In this document: positions 16,306 to 24,891 of the stretch, piece by piece
How the letters are laid out: each line of letters opens with the position of its first letter
Position numbering within the stretch: the first letter of the stretch is position 1
From: a virus
Virus record (IMG/VR): IMGVR_UViG_3300020395_000052
Span: 1-32,532 of that record
Length of the DNA: 32,532 nucleotides
Strand: one strand, 5' to 3'
The notes under the pieces: model-generated
Told to the model about the DNA's origin: nothing
The model's input: the letters and a program-made list of their open reading frames with translations, nothing else
Database searches by the model: none
Made by a program: the position numbers and the translations under genes

Positions 16306-16630
16306 CAGGTGTCTCTAACCAAATAATATAATCATCAGGATCAATCTCCGTTAGATCTATTTGATCACGGTTAAAATCACCTGTTGGAGGTGGGATCAAA
16401 GGTTGGTATAAACCTCTAGGTCTTTCTTGTGGGTAATTGCCAATCAATGCTTCAACTGCTGTATCAAACCATCTGTTCATAGATCTTGCCATAGCACGAT
16501 ATGATGTACCAACATAAAGTTGACCACCTACGACAGCAACAGTTGCTGCACCCCAGAACATATAATAAAATCTAGATTTCATTTGTGCTCTGATCTTGTC
16601 ACGTTTTTTCATTAGTTTTGTCATAATCAT
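16292..16630 (-). CDS. 112-aa single-pass membrane protein, unknown
   Basis: ATG at 16630. A basic N-terminus (TKLMKKRDKIRAQMKSR) precedes one hydrophobic segment, residues about 22-42 (YMFWGAATVAVVGGQLYVG), then a proline- and acid-rich tail. The positive-inside rule predicts a cytoplasmic N-terminus. Overlaps gp44 by ATGA. A membrane protein inside a replication operon is unusual; it might be an anchoring, lysis-related or superinfection protein, but nothing shows which. Confidence 0.6.
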   Translation of the reverse strand: MIMTKLMKKRDKIRAQMKSRFYYMFWGAATVAVVGGQLYVGTSYRAMARSMNRWFDTAVEALIGNYPQERPRGLYQPLIPPPTGDFNRDQIDLTEIDPDDYIIWLETPDEEV

Positions 16631-17571
16631 TTGAATTCACACTCCACCATCAGTTCAGTAAGAGCTGCTAGTAAATTAATTTCTTGGTCAGCAACAAATG
16701 CTGATTGGTATTGATATTTAGAAATAATCAAAACCGCTTGAGGTATACTCTGTGGTTTCAATCCATCATACAAATTATCATATACTGTTCTTAGTATAGC
16801 ATTAGGATCATTATCTAAATTACTGTTAACCCATTTACGTGCAACAGAAAACTCCTTGTTTTTTAATGATGATAATAACTCACCAAGTTTGACGTTATTT
16901 AGTACCGCCAGAATGCCAGTGTCGATATTCCCTGTCGAAGAATACCTCTGGAGTTCGTTGAGTGTTCTTCGGAAGTCTGGGAAGTACTTCTGGACGACCT
17001 CAGCGACCACCGCATTATCAAACCGTACATTTTCTCTGGTAAGAATATCACGACATCGCTCAAAAAATTGTGCTGCGATCTGTTGTTTGTTCTTTCCTCG
17101 GACATTGCAATCAATAACAGTAGTTCTAGAATGTAGTGGTTCAATAATCTTGTTCTTAAAATTACAGGTAAAAATAAACCTGCAGTTCTTTTGAAACTCT
17201 TCTATTGAAGCACGTAATAATAACTGTACATCATGCGTAGTATTATCTGCTTCATCTATGATGATGACCTTATGTTTCGATGATGAGGTCAACGATACTG
17301 TTGAAGCAAACTGTTTAGCATTGTTACGTACAGTGTCTAAAAAACGACCCTCATCTGACCCATTGATCACATAAGAATCAACTCCTAATTCATGGCATAA
17401 TGCTTTTGCCACCGTGGTTTTGCCTATACCAGCAGTACCACATAGGAGTAAGTTAGGTACTTCTCCATTGGTAACAAAAGATTGAAACGTATTCTTTAAA
17501 TCGGATGGAAGAATACATTCCTCAATAGTTTGTGGACGATACTTTTCGACCCACAGAAAATCATCCTTCAT
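16627..17571 (-). CDS. 44: Clamp loader large subunit, AAA+ ATPase (T4 gp44)
   Basis: 314 aa, close to T4 gp44 (319). WVEKYRPQTIEECILP is the RFC/gp44 opening, CGTAGIGKTTVAKAL Walker A, VIIIDEADN Walker B (DEAD box), FIFTCNFKNKI sensor 1, and LHSRTTVID the region after it. The C-terminal collar domain is present. It loads the gp45 clamp together with gp62. It overlaps gp45 by 11 bases upstream. Confidence 0.96.
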   Translation of the reverse strand: MKDDFLWVEKYRPQTIEECILPSDLKNTFQSFVTNGEVPNLLLCGTAGIGKTTVAKALCHELGVDSYVINGSDEGRFLDTVRNNAKQFASTVSLTSSSKHKVIIIDEADNTTHDVQLLLRASIEEFQKNCRFIFTCNFKNKIIEPLHSRTTVIDCNVRGKNKQQIAAQFFERCRDILTRENVRFDNAVVAEVVQKYFPDFRRTLNELQRYSSTGNIDTGILAVLNNVKLGELLSSLKNKEFSVARKWVNSNLDNDPNAILRTVYDNLYDGLKPQSIPQAVLIISKYQYQSAFVADQEINLLAALTELMVECEFK

Positions 17572-18229
17572 ACTTACTATCAGGTTCTAGTGCGATGAGA
17601 TACTCAAGATCTCTGTTTGCGTCTCTGAATAGAGATGCATTCTCTTTACTAATAGTAACCTCATAATCACCAGGTAGCAACTTAAGGTTTTCAACTTTAA
17701 AGTTGAAGCAAAATTCTTTGTCGGTAATCCCTACCTTGACAGCGTAACTATTGGATGTGTCATTCTTCTTGTCCCGAACGACAAGTTTAACACTAGCACC
17801 ATCACCAACAACTGCCAGATCTTCGATCTGATAAATTGCAGCTGCCTTAATGATGTTAGAGATATCACTCCATGCAACATTAAAACATACATCTTTACTA
17901 GGAAGTTCTACTCTGCTCTCAGGAGGTTGAGTAATGGTAGAGGGATCAGCAAAGAAATATCTTGATTGACATTTACTATCTTTGATTACGACAAAGTTGT
18001 CGTTCTCGAAATTGAAATCAGGATTTTCAAATAGTGAAAGACCAGATAGGAATTCACTAAGATCATAGATAGCAAAAGTTTTTGGAAACTCCTCTTCAAC
18101 AACCGCACGTGATAGTATATTCTTCTGTATGGATAGAGTTGATAACTCTGTTCCTTCTTTGAAGCAGATTGATTGGTTTATGTTTGAGAAGTTCTTGAGA
18201 ATGTCAAGTGTTCCTTTTGAAAGTTTCAT
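17561..18229 (-). CDS. 45: Sliding clamp (T4 gp45)
   Basis: 222 aa, matching T4 gp45 (228). MKLSKGTLDILKNFSNINQS is the typical gp45 N-terminus; the rest shows alternating beta strands (FAIYDLSEFLSGLSLF, CQSRYFFADPSTI) expected for the trimeric ring. It tethers gp43 to DNA and, in T4, activates late transcription through gp33 and gp55. Order gp45-gp44 is conserved; it is coupled by ATGA to the DUF3310-like gene. Confidence 0.94.
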   Translation of the reverse strand: MKLSKGTLDILKNFSNINQSICFKEGTELSTLSIQKNILSRAVVEEEFPKTFAIYDLSEFLSGLSLFENPDFNFENDNFVVIKDSKCQSRYFFADPSTITQPPESRVELPSKDVCFNVAWSDISNIIKAAAIYQIEDLAVVGDGASVKLVVRDKKNDTSNSYAVKVGITDKEFCFNFKVENLKLLPGDYEVTISKENASLFRDANRDLEYLIALEPDSKYEG

Positions 18230-18678
18230 TTACTAAAATAATATAATAGTACACAATAGTGCACCGCTTTAAGAATGTCATCCTGTGGACGACCTTTTTT
18301 ATTGTACCTACTCAGGTACTTAATTGCATTAGATCTGCAGAATGCTTCTGCGTCACCAATACTTTCTATCAGATCAAGTGTCTGAAAGTTGCCATTGGAA
18401 TAATGCTGAGAGTATGTACTTTCAATGTACTTCTTTGCCAGTTCTAATGTTTGATCTTCATCATACTTGCAAACAACATCACTGTCAACCGTGAAATCTA
18501 TGTTACCCGTAGGTTCATAAAACTCATAGGGATTTACATCCTCTCTTAAAGGATAATCATCCATTTCACGGATCTCATCCTCTTCAGACCATCTTCCTTT
18601 TGTTTTGTCCATAATAGGATATTCCTCGTCTAGGGTTCCATCCAAGATAGAACCCGCTAAACTCCATGCATTAATCAT
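18226..18678 (-). CDS. 150-aa protein with C-terminal DUF3310-like domain
   Basis: I start at ATG 18678 (MINAWSLAGSILDG), just after the CobS-like stop, because the longer frame upstream overlaps that gene in a frame with no protein-like character. Residues about 105-145, AFCRSNAIKYLSRYNKKG and DDILKAVHYCVLL, match the DUF3310 (SaV-like) pattern 'GNaiKYl.R...KG...eDl.KA..Yl', found in many phages with unknown role. The N-terminal half is acidic. ATGA overlap with gp45 suggests a clamp-associated or nucleotide-metabolism role, but that is only context. Confidence 0.75.
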   Translation of the reverse strand: MINAWSLAGSILDGTLDEEYPIMDKTKGRWSEEDEIREMDDYPLREDVNPYEFYEPTGNIDFTVDSDVVCKYDEDQTLELAKKYIESTYSQHYSNGNFQTLDLIESIGDAEAFCRSNAIKYLSRYNKKGRPQDDILKAVHYCVLLYYFSK

Positions 18679-18679
18679 A

Positions 18680-19750
18680 TCAGTTTTTCTCTTCAAAGTC
18701 AACATCTGCATCCACTTTGTCATATAACTCTTGGAATGCTTGCTTGGTTTCCTCATCGAAACGTGAGATACAAGTAGTAATTGCCTTAGCACGATTACCA
18801 AAGATTTGGTATGCTCTGACGATGTGTACAAGTCTACGTGTACTGATGACCTCATCAATACCACCATCGTAGAATGTCTTACGGATGATGTCTGCCCAAT
18901 CAACTAACTTCTTATTGAAGTCATCCTTAGGATTAAGAAGTTCAAGGATCTTCTGCTCTGATACAGGAGATGGATACTGTTGCTCGAAAGTAACAGGGAA
19001 CCTCTCTAGGAATGCTTCGTTCAATACGTTAGTACCTACGAACCTACCATCATCAGAACCTTTACCCTTAGTGTTAGCAGTTGCAACAACTGTGAACCCT
19101 TGAGCAGGTTGTACGAACTTACCTATCTTCTTAAGGAAGACACCCTTACCTTCTAGGATAGATTGTAAGCATAGGATCTTGTTAGATGCTAGATCAATCT
19201 CATCAAGTAATAGAACTGCACCTCTTTCAAGTGCTTCTACCACAGGACCATTATGCCATACTGTGTTGCCATCAACTAATCTGAAACCACCGATGAGATC
19301 ATCCTCATCTGTTTCGATAGAGATGTTAACTCTGATGAGTTCTCTGTTTGCTTTAGCACATGCCTGTTCCACAGAGAATGTCTTACCGTTGCCAGATAAA
19401 CCTGTGATGAACATTGGGTAGAATAACTTAGAAGTGATAACCTTTTTAACATCAGCAAAATTACCAAATGGAACGAAGGTAGTATCTGTAGCAGGTACTA
19501 GGTTACGCTCTGCTGAGGGCAATACAGGGGGTGCTGATAATGCTTTTTCAAGGATCTCTCTTCCTTCAGTTACAGTTAGGTTCCATGAACCCTTCTTAAC
19601 TTTGAATGCATTTAACTTACGTGCAACTGTAGCGTATGCACAATCGTTTGCTCTTGCAAACTTCTTCACATGAGATGCATCTATCTCACTACCGAATTCG
19701 TCACGTAGTTCATCAATGAAGTTGACGGATAGTTTTCTCTCGAATGCCAT
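18680..19750 (-). CDS. cobS: CobS-like AAA+ ATPase (MoxR group)
   Basis: 356 aa. ITGLSGNGKTFSVEQACAKA is Walker A, VLLLDEIDLAS Walker B and VVATANTKGKG sensor 1. Arg-rich SRFDEE and STRRLVHI lie downstream. The first 80 residues (FIDELRDEFGSEIDASHVKK) form a helical extension seen in cyanophage CobS. Bacterial CobS is a subunit of aerobic cobaltochelatase for vitamin B12; whether phage versions act in chelation is uncertain. The CobT-like gene lies immediately upstream with its own terminator, so the pair can be expressed separately. There is no Shine-Dalgarno before the ATG, only an AT-rich leader. Confidence 0.88.
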   Translation of the reverse strand: MAFERKLSVNFIDELRDEFGSEIDASHVKKFARANDCAYATVARKLNAFKVKKGSWNLTVTEGREILEKALSAPPVLPSAERNLVPATDTTFVPFGNFADVKKVITSKLFYPMFITGLSGNGKTFSVEQACAKANRELIRVNISIETDEDDLIGGFRLVDGNTVWHNGPVVEALERGAVLLLDEIDLASNKILCLQSILEGKGVFLKKIGKFVQPAQGFTVVATANTKGKGSDDGRFVGTNVLNEAFLERFPVTFEQQYPSPVSEQKILELLNPKDDFNKKLVDWADIIRKTFYDGGIDEVISTRRLVHIVRAYQIFGNRAKAITTCISRFDEETKQAFQELYDKVDADVDFEEKN

Positions 19751-19840
19751 AATAAAAAATTGAAATTTGTTGTGTATGTATTAATAATACCAAATAAAAG
19801 ACCCCTGTGTAGGGGTCGTGTGCCACTTTGTCAAGTGGTT
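19751..19840 (-). promoter_or_regulatory. Intergenic region before cobS: hairpins and AT-rich leader
   Basis: It contains two stems (19823-19838 CCACTT/AAGTGG, and the terminator at 19796-19817) and then a leader of about 45 bases with TATTAT and TAATAC -10-like hexamers but no clear -35. The TTGACA at about 19831 lacks a matching -10 at 17 bases. A phage-modified or middle promoter is possible. Confidence 0.35.
19796..19817 (-). terminator. Intrinsic terminator after the CobT-like gene
   Basis: The minus strand reads GACCCCT-ACAC-AGGGGTC followed by TTTTATTT: a perfect 7-bp GC-rich stem with a T-rich tail, 24 bases after the stop codon. Confidence 0.85.
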
Positions 19841-22036
19841 TTATGCGATACGCTCAATGAAGGAAGATAGGATCTTCTTGTTCATTTTCTTACCCTTAAG
19901 AGACTTAGTGAATGCTCTCTTGATCTCTGCCTTAGTAGGATCTTCTTTCTCAATAGTAAACTCATCTTCTGTATTGAGTGCAGATATTGCTAGAGCATAC
20001 TGTACTGTGTATGCAGAAGATAAGCATATGAAAGATCTAGTCTTCTTCCACTCTCTGTCTGCATCTGCCCATGCAGTGTTATCGTTAAGGTCACCATCAA
20101 ACTCATAACCTAAGCATGATCTCTTAAATCTGTACCAGTCATTACCTGAGATAAGACGGATGTTCATGAACTCACACTCAGGAAATCTGTCACGTAGTTG
20201 ATAGATGAATGTATTTGTCTGATCATATCTGTCTGGTACAAACTTGTATTGCTTACCAGTTTGACGATCACGTAAGATAGAAAGTGGATTGCAGTTTCTA
20301 GAGATAACACTAACTTCACCATTGTATTGAGAAACAACCTTCTTACCATATCTTAATGTGAAACCCTCACCATCAGTTAGATTGATAACGTGAACTTTCT
20401 GAGCACCAGTTCTCTTCTTGAATAATGGGATGATAGAGTTTAAAGAAACAACTGCTTCGTTTAATGGAGTTCCACCTAAGTTCATCTTATGAGGTACACC
20501 GCAACTTGTATGGTATTTGAATGATGATGCAAGACGGAATAGGTTTTGTGCCTGTCTGTCATGAGATCTATTGTTACTACCACTTGATAGAACGTTGAGC
20601 ATACGGAAGTCACGTAGGATTACTTTACCTTCTAACTCAGGATCTTCATGGTACTTATGATCATCCTTCTCATAATTATCAGAGAAAAGATATACATCAT
20701 AGGCAATACCAACTTTACGACAGAATGATACTAGAGTGAGTACTTGCTTAACAGTATCTTGAATACAGTTGGACATAGAACCAGACCAATCAACATTGAA
20801 AATTAATCCGTGGTTCTTACCCTCAGGTATAGTAGTTACTTTTCTGAAGATGTCATCATTGTACTTGTATGTGTGTAACTTAGTAGTATCAAGAACACCA
20901 GTTCTGGATGTAGTAGCACGAGCATAACTGTCTGCAGCTTTTTTCATCTCAAACTCTTTTACAAGATAGTTAACTTCTTTGTTTTGTGATACCTTAAACT
21001 TTCTGTACTCAGCATCAGTGTTATCAATATTCTTAGTGTACTCTCTTGCCATGTGTAACTCATACTCATCAGAGAAATCTTTTTGATGTCTAAGGTTCTC
21101 TTTCTGTGTGTAGAAATTATTCATTAGATCACTAACTTCTTTGTTAGATACGAAGAACTTACTAGAGATAGTCTTAGGTAACTCAATGTAATCAAACTCT
21201 TGAGCATCAGAATTAACAAGACTTCTTAATCCATCGTTAAGAGCATCTAGTGTTTCTACACTTGGTACAAACTCTTGAGGTTCCTCTGTGTTTCTACCTG
21301 CTTCCTGACCACCTGATGTTTGTGGTTTTGGTTGTGGTTTTTCTTTACCTTCTGGTGTGTCCTCTGTTTCCTGAGTATCAGATGGTTGAGGTGTGAGACC
21401 TTCAGATAAATCTTCTAAGTCATCACCATTATCAGTACTACCATTAGTATTTGTTGAAGGAAGTTCAACTTCTTCTGTTTTCTCTTCCTGTTGCTTCTCC
21501 CATTGCTCTCTCATGAATGCACAGATCTCTTTAGCAAGTGCAACTGCATCGTCAAATGTTTCTAGAGCATCACACTTAGTAAGGAATGGTTTCTCCTCAT
21601 CACTGAAATTAACATCAATAAAGTTACCGATCTTGTACTGTAAATTTATTCTGTCGATAAAACTTAGTATATCAACATCCTTATCTTGGATCTGGAAGAA
21701 GTCTTGATCAGCAAGAATTTTATAACCTCTGTAAAATGTTTTAGGAATACCTTCATATCTTCTCTTCATTAACTTCTCGATACGAACGTCCTCTATGCAA
21801 TTAACAAACTGCATTGGAACCTCATCAAGAAAGTCCCACTCATTAGGAGTGTATAGGGCATGACCTACCTCATGTGCAATCAGACTATCAATAACTTCTG
21901 CCTGATCATGCTCCCAGATTGGTAGAGTTAGAACTCTAGTCTCAACATTAAACTGTGCAGTTTCTACTGCTCTGCTTTCTACTATTAGATCCTCTTGAGC
22001 AAGGAGTTTAGCAAGTGATTCTTTAACGAGGTTCAT
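19841..22036 (-). CDS. CobT-like protein with HExxH and VWA domains
   Basis: 731 aa from ATG 22036 (MNLVKESLAKLL); I reject the GTG 22 codons earlier, whose codons cross a terminator hairpin. SLIAHEVGHALYTP (residues about 52-65) is a zinc-metalloprotease-type HExxH helix. The middle, residues about 180-260, is acidic and low complexity. NVDWSGSMSNCIQD near residue 430 is a VWA MIDAS D-x-S-x-S, and FSDNYE/LTDGEGF supply later MIDAS-like residues. CobT partners CobS in cobaltochelatase, and MoxR-type ATPases generally pair with VWA proteins, so it likely works with the neighbouring CobS-like ATPase. The added metallopeptidase-like motif is not in textbook CobT and leaves remodelling or cleavage of a target open. 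Confidence 0.8.
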   Translation of the reverse strand: MNLVKESLAKLLAQEDLIVESRAVETAQFNVETRVLTLPIWEHDQAEVIDSLIAHEVGHALYTPNEWDFLDEVPMQFVNCIEDVRIEKLMKRRYEGIPKTFYRGYKILADQDFFQIQDKDVDILSFIDRINLQYKIGNFIDVNFSDEEKPFLTKCDALETFDDAVALAKEICAFMREQWEKQQEEKTEEVELPSTNTNGSTDNGDDLEDLSEGLTPQPSDTQETEDTPEGKEKPQPKPQTSGGQEAGRNTEEPQEFVPSVETLDALNDGLRSLVNSDAQEFDYIELPKTISSKFFVSNKEVSDLMNNFYTQKENLRHQKDFSDEYELHMAREYTKNIDNTDAEYRKFKVSQNKEVNYLVKEFEMKKAADSYARATTSRTGVLDTTKLHTYKYNDDIFRKVTTIPEGKNHGLIFNVDWSGSMSNCIQDTVKQVLTLVSFCRKVGIAYDVYLFSDNYEKDDHKYHEDPELEGKVILRDFRMLNVLSSGSNNRSHDRQAQNLFRLASSFKYHTSCGVPHKMNLGGTPLNEAVVSLNSIIPLFKKRTGAQKVHVINLTDGEGFTLRYGKKVVSQYNGEVSVISRNCNPLSILRDRQTGKQYKFVPDRYDQTNTFIYQLRDRFPECEFMNIRLISGNDWYRFKRSCLGYEFDGDLNDNTAWADADREWKKTRSFICLSSAYTVQYALAISALNTEDEFTIEKEDPTKAEIKRAFTKSLKGKKMNKKILSSFIERIA

Positions 22037-22206
22037 TTCGGTTTTGTTTTGTATATACCTATGATACCAAAAAACCGCCCCTTGGGACGGTTGAGTAGAC
22101 ACTTTTTTAACTGGTTGCGTCGCTTTCTTGCTTGACGCAGTGCCTGAGGTTTAAGGTGGCGTTTCTGTTCCTTCTTGGAATGATGCTGCCAGTTTGGTAC
22201 GTTCAT
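22033..22206 (-). CDS. 57-aa very basic ORF bridging two genes, contains a terminator hairpin
   Basis: ATG at 22206 overlaps the stop of the oxygenase gene (ATGA), and its TGA overlaps the ATG of the CobT-like gene (ATGA). The protein reads MNVPNWQHHSKKEQKRHLKP, continues with ALRQARKRRNQLKK, and ends IGIYKTKPK; about a third of residues are Lys/Arg/His. It could bind nucleic acid. The codons for NRPKGRFF coincide with a terminator-like hairpin and T-run. Double four-base overlap supports a real gene; the hairpin argues the region is also regulatory. No family recognised. Confidence 0.5.
   Translation of the reverse strand: MNVPNWQHHSKKEQKRHLKPQALRQARKRRNQLKKCLLNRPKGRFFGIIGIYKTKPK
22069..22092 (-). 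terminator. Intrinsic terminator or attenuator before cobT
   Basis: The minus strand reads AACCGTCC-CAAG-GGGCGGTT followed by TTTT: eight pairs including one G-U, ending in six consecutive T. It would stop or attenuate transcription from the gp46/oxygenase operon just before the CobT-like gene, yet it lies inside the basic ORF. Confidence 0.7.
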
Positions 22207-22814
22207 AGGATCAATCCAAATACTATAGAATACCTATATATGTATTCTTTTGTGGGTCCTAATCCTTTATGAGGGTAGTGAGATGGGAAGACTATGATCC
22301 TACCAGGTTCATAATCATACTCCTCTAGCATTTCTGATTTGTCCTCAGAAAAGATTTGGAATTTACCACCCCACTCTTTTTCCCATGTCGGGTTAGGCAT
22401 TACCATTATAGTATGCTGAGAGCGATCTGTGGGACCATTGCTGTCAATATGTAACGTTCCGTCACATCCGCTATGCTGAAGGTTCACATCTATCCTGTTG
22501 AGATAGACACGTGTGCTGTCTAAGTCAAGTAATCTGCATAGATGCTCAAACATTTTAAAGAAGGTAGGAGCATTCTCGTTATCCAGATATGATATTATAT
22601 TAGGATGGTTCCTCATAAAAATAGAAGAACCAAATAACCTGTGACTACCTTCCTGATGATATGGCCACGTAAAAGAATTTGCAACGTTGCAAGCTCTATA
22701 TTTTAACTTACCTTGGATGATAGTAAAGATATCGTGGAGATATTTTATATCAAACTTATTATCGTATACTCTAGCAAGCACTATCTTTTCTAAATGTGAT
22801 CTGATTGTCACCAC
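22203..22814 (-). CDS. 2-oxoglutarate/Fe(II)-dependent oxygenase, prolyl-hydroxylase-like
   Basis: 203 aa from GTG 22814; a second GTG at 22811 and one at 22781 are alternatives, so the start is uncertain. GTLHIDSNGP carries H-x-D, IIVFPSHYPHKGLG the distal His, and YIYRYSIVFGL the 2-oxoglutarate-binding Arg. The double-stranded beta-helix layout and spacing are complete, so activity is plausible; substrate unknown. WEKEWGGKFQIF is the strand before the distal motif, as in prolyl 4-hydroxylases. It overlaps the 130-aa gene by up to 44 bases. Confidence 0.8.
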   Translation of the reverse strand: MVTIRSHLEKIVLARVYDNKFDIKYLHDIFTIIQGKLKYRACNVANSFTWPYHQEGSHRLFGSSIFMRNHPNIISYLDNENAPTFFKMFEHLCRLLDLDSTRVYLNRIDVNLQHSGCDGTLHIDSNGPTDRSQHTIMVMPNPTWEKEWGGKFQIFSEDKSEMLEEYDYEPGRIIVFPSHYPHKGLGPTKEYIYRYSIVFGLIL

Positions 22815-23163
22815 CTAGGTTAGCAGTCCATGTTGTATTAGCATGGAAGTGTTCTAGGATGTGATCTAACTTATGGTTGAGTGCATCAAGCTTAGAAATC
22901 ATGTCAAGTCTATCCTGTCTTGACCAGTCATGCTCAACATAACTGTCTGGATGTAATCCACCATTTAAGGATGTCTTACCATTATAATTCATCTCAGGTT
23001 TAGATGGATTTTCTCCTAGACCTGATTCAAATAAATGCTGTTTATCTTCTGGTACATCTGTGCCTGTTGTCTGTGCTGTTTCAGATGTGATTTCTTTACC
23101 AGGTACTGCACCTGATGACATGAATGTTTTTCCTCCATGAGGAACGTCGTTGTAAATTGCCAT
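22771..23163 (-). CDS. 130-aa hypothetical protein
   Basis: ATG at 23163, one base after the gp46 stop. The first 80 residues are polar, Gly/Pro/Asn-rich and probably disordered (GGKTFMSSGAVPGKEITSET). A helix at about 80-110 (SRQDRLDMISKLDALNHKLD) could form a short coiled coil. No family recognised. Sequence style resembles small virion or scaffold-like proteins, but its position in the gp46 operon points to early or middle expression. Confidence 0.65.
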   Translation of the reverse strand: MAIYNDVPHGGKTFMSSGAVPGKEITSETAQTTGTDVPEDKQHLFESGLGENPSKPEMNYNGKTSLNGGLHPDSYVEHDWSRQDRLDMISKLDALNHKLDHILEHFHANTTWTANLGGDNQITFRKDSAC

Positions 23164-23164
23164 G

Positions 23165-24880
23165 TTACTCTTCTTTTGAAATTACTGAGAAGTTTTGTTT
23201 CTTTTCAACCCGTAAGGTAGAAGCGAACTTGTCTTGTAATGATTCTGTTTTATGAGAGATCACAAAGACATTAGTGTTATCGGATACTGTATGTAGTATC
23301 TTGAGAAAATCATCCGTACCTTGTCCATCCAATGAACTGTCGAAGATTTCATCTAAGATTAAAAGATTAGTGTTAGCACTGTTCTTCATCTTAGCAATAG
23401 TTCTCCAAGTGAATAGTAGAGCAAGGTCGATCCTCATCTTCTCTCCTTCAGAGAAAGAAGAATAAGTAAACTCATCTCTGAACCTAGACTTAATAGTCTC
23501 CTCAAAGTTTTCATTGAGATCAAATGAAACATAGAAGTCTAGTTCCTTAAGGTATCTGTTTACCAACTGGTTCATAACTGGAAGATACTTCTTAATGATA
23601 ACTGATTTAATACCAGTATCCTTGAGCATATTAGAAACGACATCGTAGTCGTCCCTTGTCTTCTTACTGTCAAGTAGGGATTCCTCTACCTTCATTCCAT
23701 CTTTGGCAATCTCTTTTAATTTTTCTTTCTCTTTTTTTAGAGAGACAACCGTACCTGTATTAATTTTATCTTCTATATCTTGTATCTGTTTTTTCTTCCA
23801 TTGTATTTCTTTATTGTAAGAACTGATCGTGTCATTAATTTCTCTGATTTCATTGTGTATAATCTGTCTCTCAGCAATTTTCTCTAGTAGGATCTCAAGT
23901 TTCTGTTGTAATGCTACTGTTGCATCATCTAATTCTTTCAATGAAACATTTATAATTTTCTTCTTATCGTTCTTTAATTCTTCTGTAATTGCTTGGTGGC
24001 ATGTGGGACAGTTATCATTCTTATCAAAGAACTTATATTCCTTATCAAAAGATTTCTTCTTAGTTTTAAATCTGTCCTGATATACTAGGAGTTCTGTCTG
24101 CTCCTTATCTAAGTCACCATATGCTTCTAAGCTTTTTTCTTTAGACGAGAGTTCTCCCAATCCCTTTGTAACTGCATCATTTGTGCTAGAGATTTCTCCT
24201 TCAAGATCTTTGATCTCTCCTTTTCGTCTGGAGGTATTTGCATTTGATTGCTCCTGTAAATTAGCAATGAGGTTTTGTTGCATCTCAACCTTGTTCTTAG
24301 CAAGGTCAACTTGATACTCACATTCTCTGAGAGTTTCTTTAACTGACTTTACCTTGTCTCTAAGTAAAGTATTCATGGTAGAGAAGATACGAATATCTAG
24401 GAGATCTTCGATCACCTCTCTACGATTAGGGGGGCTAAGTTGCATGAATGGAACAAAGCATGATGATCCTAAGATCACCACCTGAGTAAATGATTTATAA
24501 TTCAACCTCAGTATACTTTGCTCCAGATGTTTTTGCTGCTCATTCATAGCTGCTTCTTGGGAAAGCATTGAACCATTAAGATAAATTTCAAACAACGTAG
24601 GTTTAAATCCACGTCGTATCATATAGTCACGAGAACCAATACTAAATTCAATCTCAACGAGCAGATCCTTTTCGTTAACCGCATTCACTAATTGTGCTTT
24701 GGTTATCTTACGAAAAGGTTTGTTGAATAAACCAAAACAGATAGCATCCAAGAATGTGGATTTACCTGCACCGTTTGATCCAACTATCAGAGTAGCAGGA
24801 CTTGCATCTAACTGTATTTCACTCAAGGCATTACCAGTTGAAAGAAAGTTCTTCCAACGAACAGTTTTAAAAATAATCAT
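23165..24880 (-). CDS. 46: Recombination nuclease ATPase subunit, SbcC/Rad50-like (T4 gp46)
   Basis: 571 aa, close to T4 gp46 (560). LIVGSNGAGKSTFLDAICFG is Walker A; long heptad-rich arms follow to a zinc hook CPTC near residue 295; SFSEGEKMRIDLALL is the ABC signature and LLILDEIFDSSLD Walker B with D-loop. With gp47 it processes DNA ends for recombination-dependent replication and host DNA degradation. It follows the DUF3110-like gene by 11 bases. Confidence 0.96.
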   Translation of the reverse strand: MIIFKTVRWKNFLSTGNALSEIQLDASPATLIVGSNGAGKSTFLDAICFGLFNKPFRKITKAQLVNAVNEKDLLVEIEFSIGSRDYMIRRGFKPTLFEIYLNGSMLSQEAAMNEQQKHLEQSILRLNYKSFTQVVILGSSCFVPFMQLSPPNRREVIEDLLDIRIFSTMNTLLRDKVKSVKETLRECEYQVDLAKNKVEMQQNLIANLQEQSNANTSRRKGEIKDLEGEISSTNDAVTKGLGELSSKEKSLEAYGDLDKEQTELLVYQDRFKTKKKSFDKEYKFFDKNDNCPTCHQAITEELKNDKKKIINVSLKELDDATVALQQKLEILLEKIAERQIIHNEIREINDTISSYNKEIQWKKKQIQDIEDKINTGTVVSLKKEKEKLKEIAKDGMKVEESLLDSKKTRDDYDVVSNMLKDTGIKSVIIKKYLPVMNQLVNRYLKELDFYVSFDLNENFEETIKSRFRDEFTYSSFSEGEKMRIDLALLFTWRTIAKMKNSANTNLLILDEIFDSSLDGQGTDDFLKILHTVSDNTNVFVISHKTESLQDKFASTLRVEKKQNFSVISKEE

Positions 24881-24891
24881 TTAGACAAAAA

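Noticed and set aside
18679-18903. 75-codon N-terminal extension of the DUF3310-like gene
   Set aside because: It runs antiphase through the CobS-like coding region and reads as low-information Ser/Leu/Arg/Met sequence; ATG 18678 follows that gene's stop directly.
19796-19838. TTGACA near 19831 as a promoter for cobS
   Set aside because: At 17 bases the -10 would be TACACA inside the terminator stem, so transcripts would end at once.
22037-22102. 22-codon GTG extension of the CobT-like gene
   Set aside because: Its DNA contains a terminator hairpin and overlaps the basic mini-gene in another frame; ATG 22036 sits exactly on the mini-gene's TGA.
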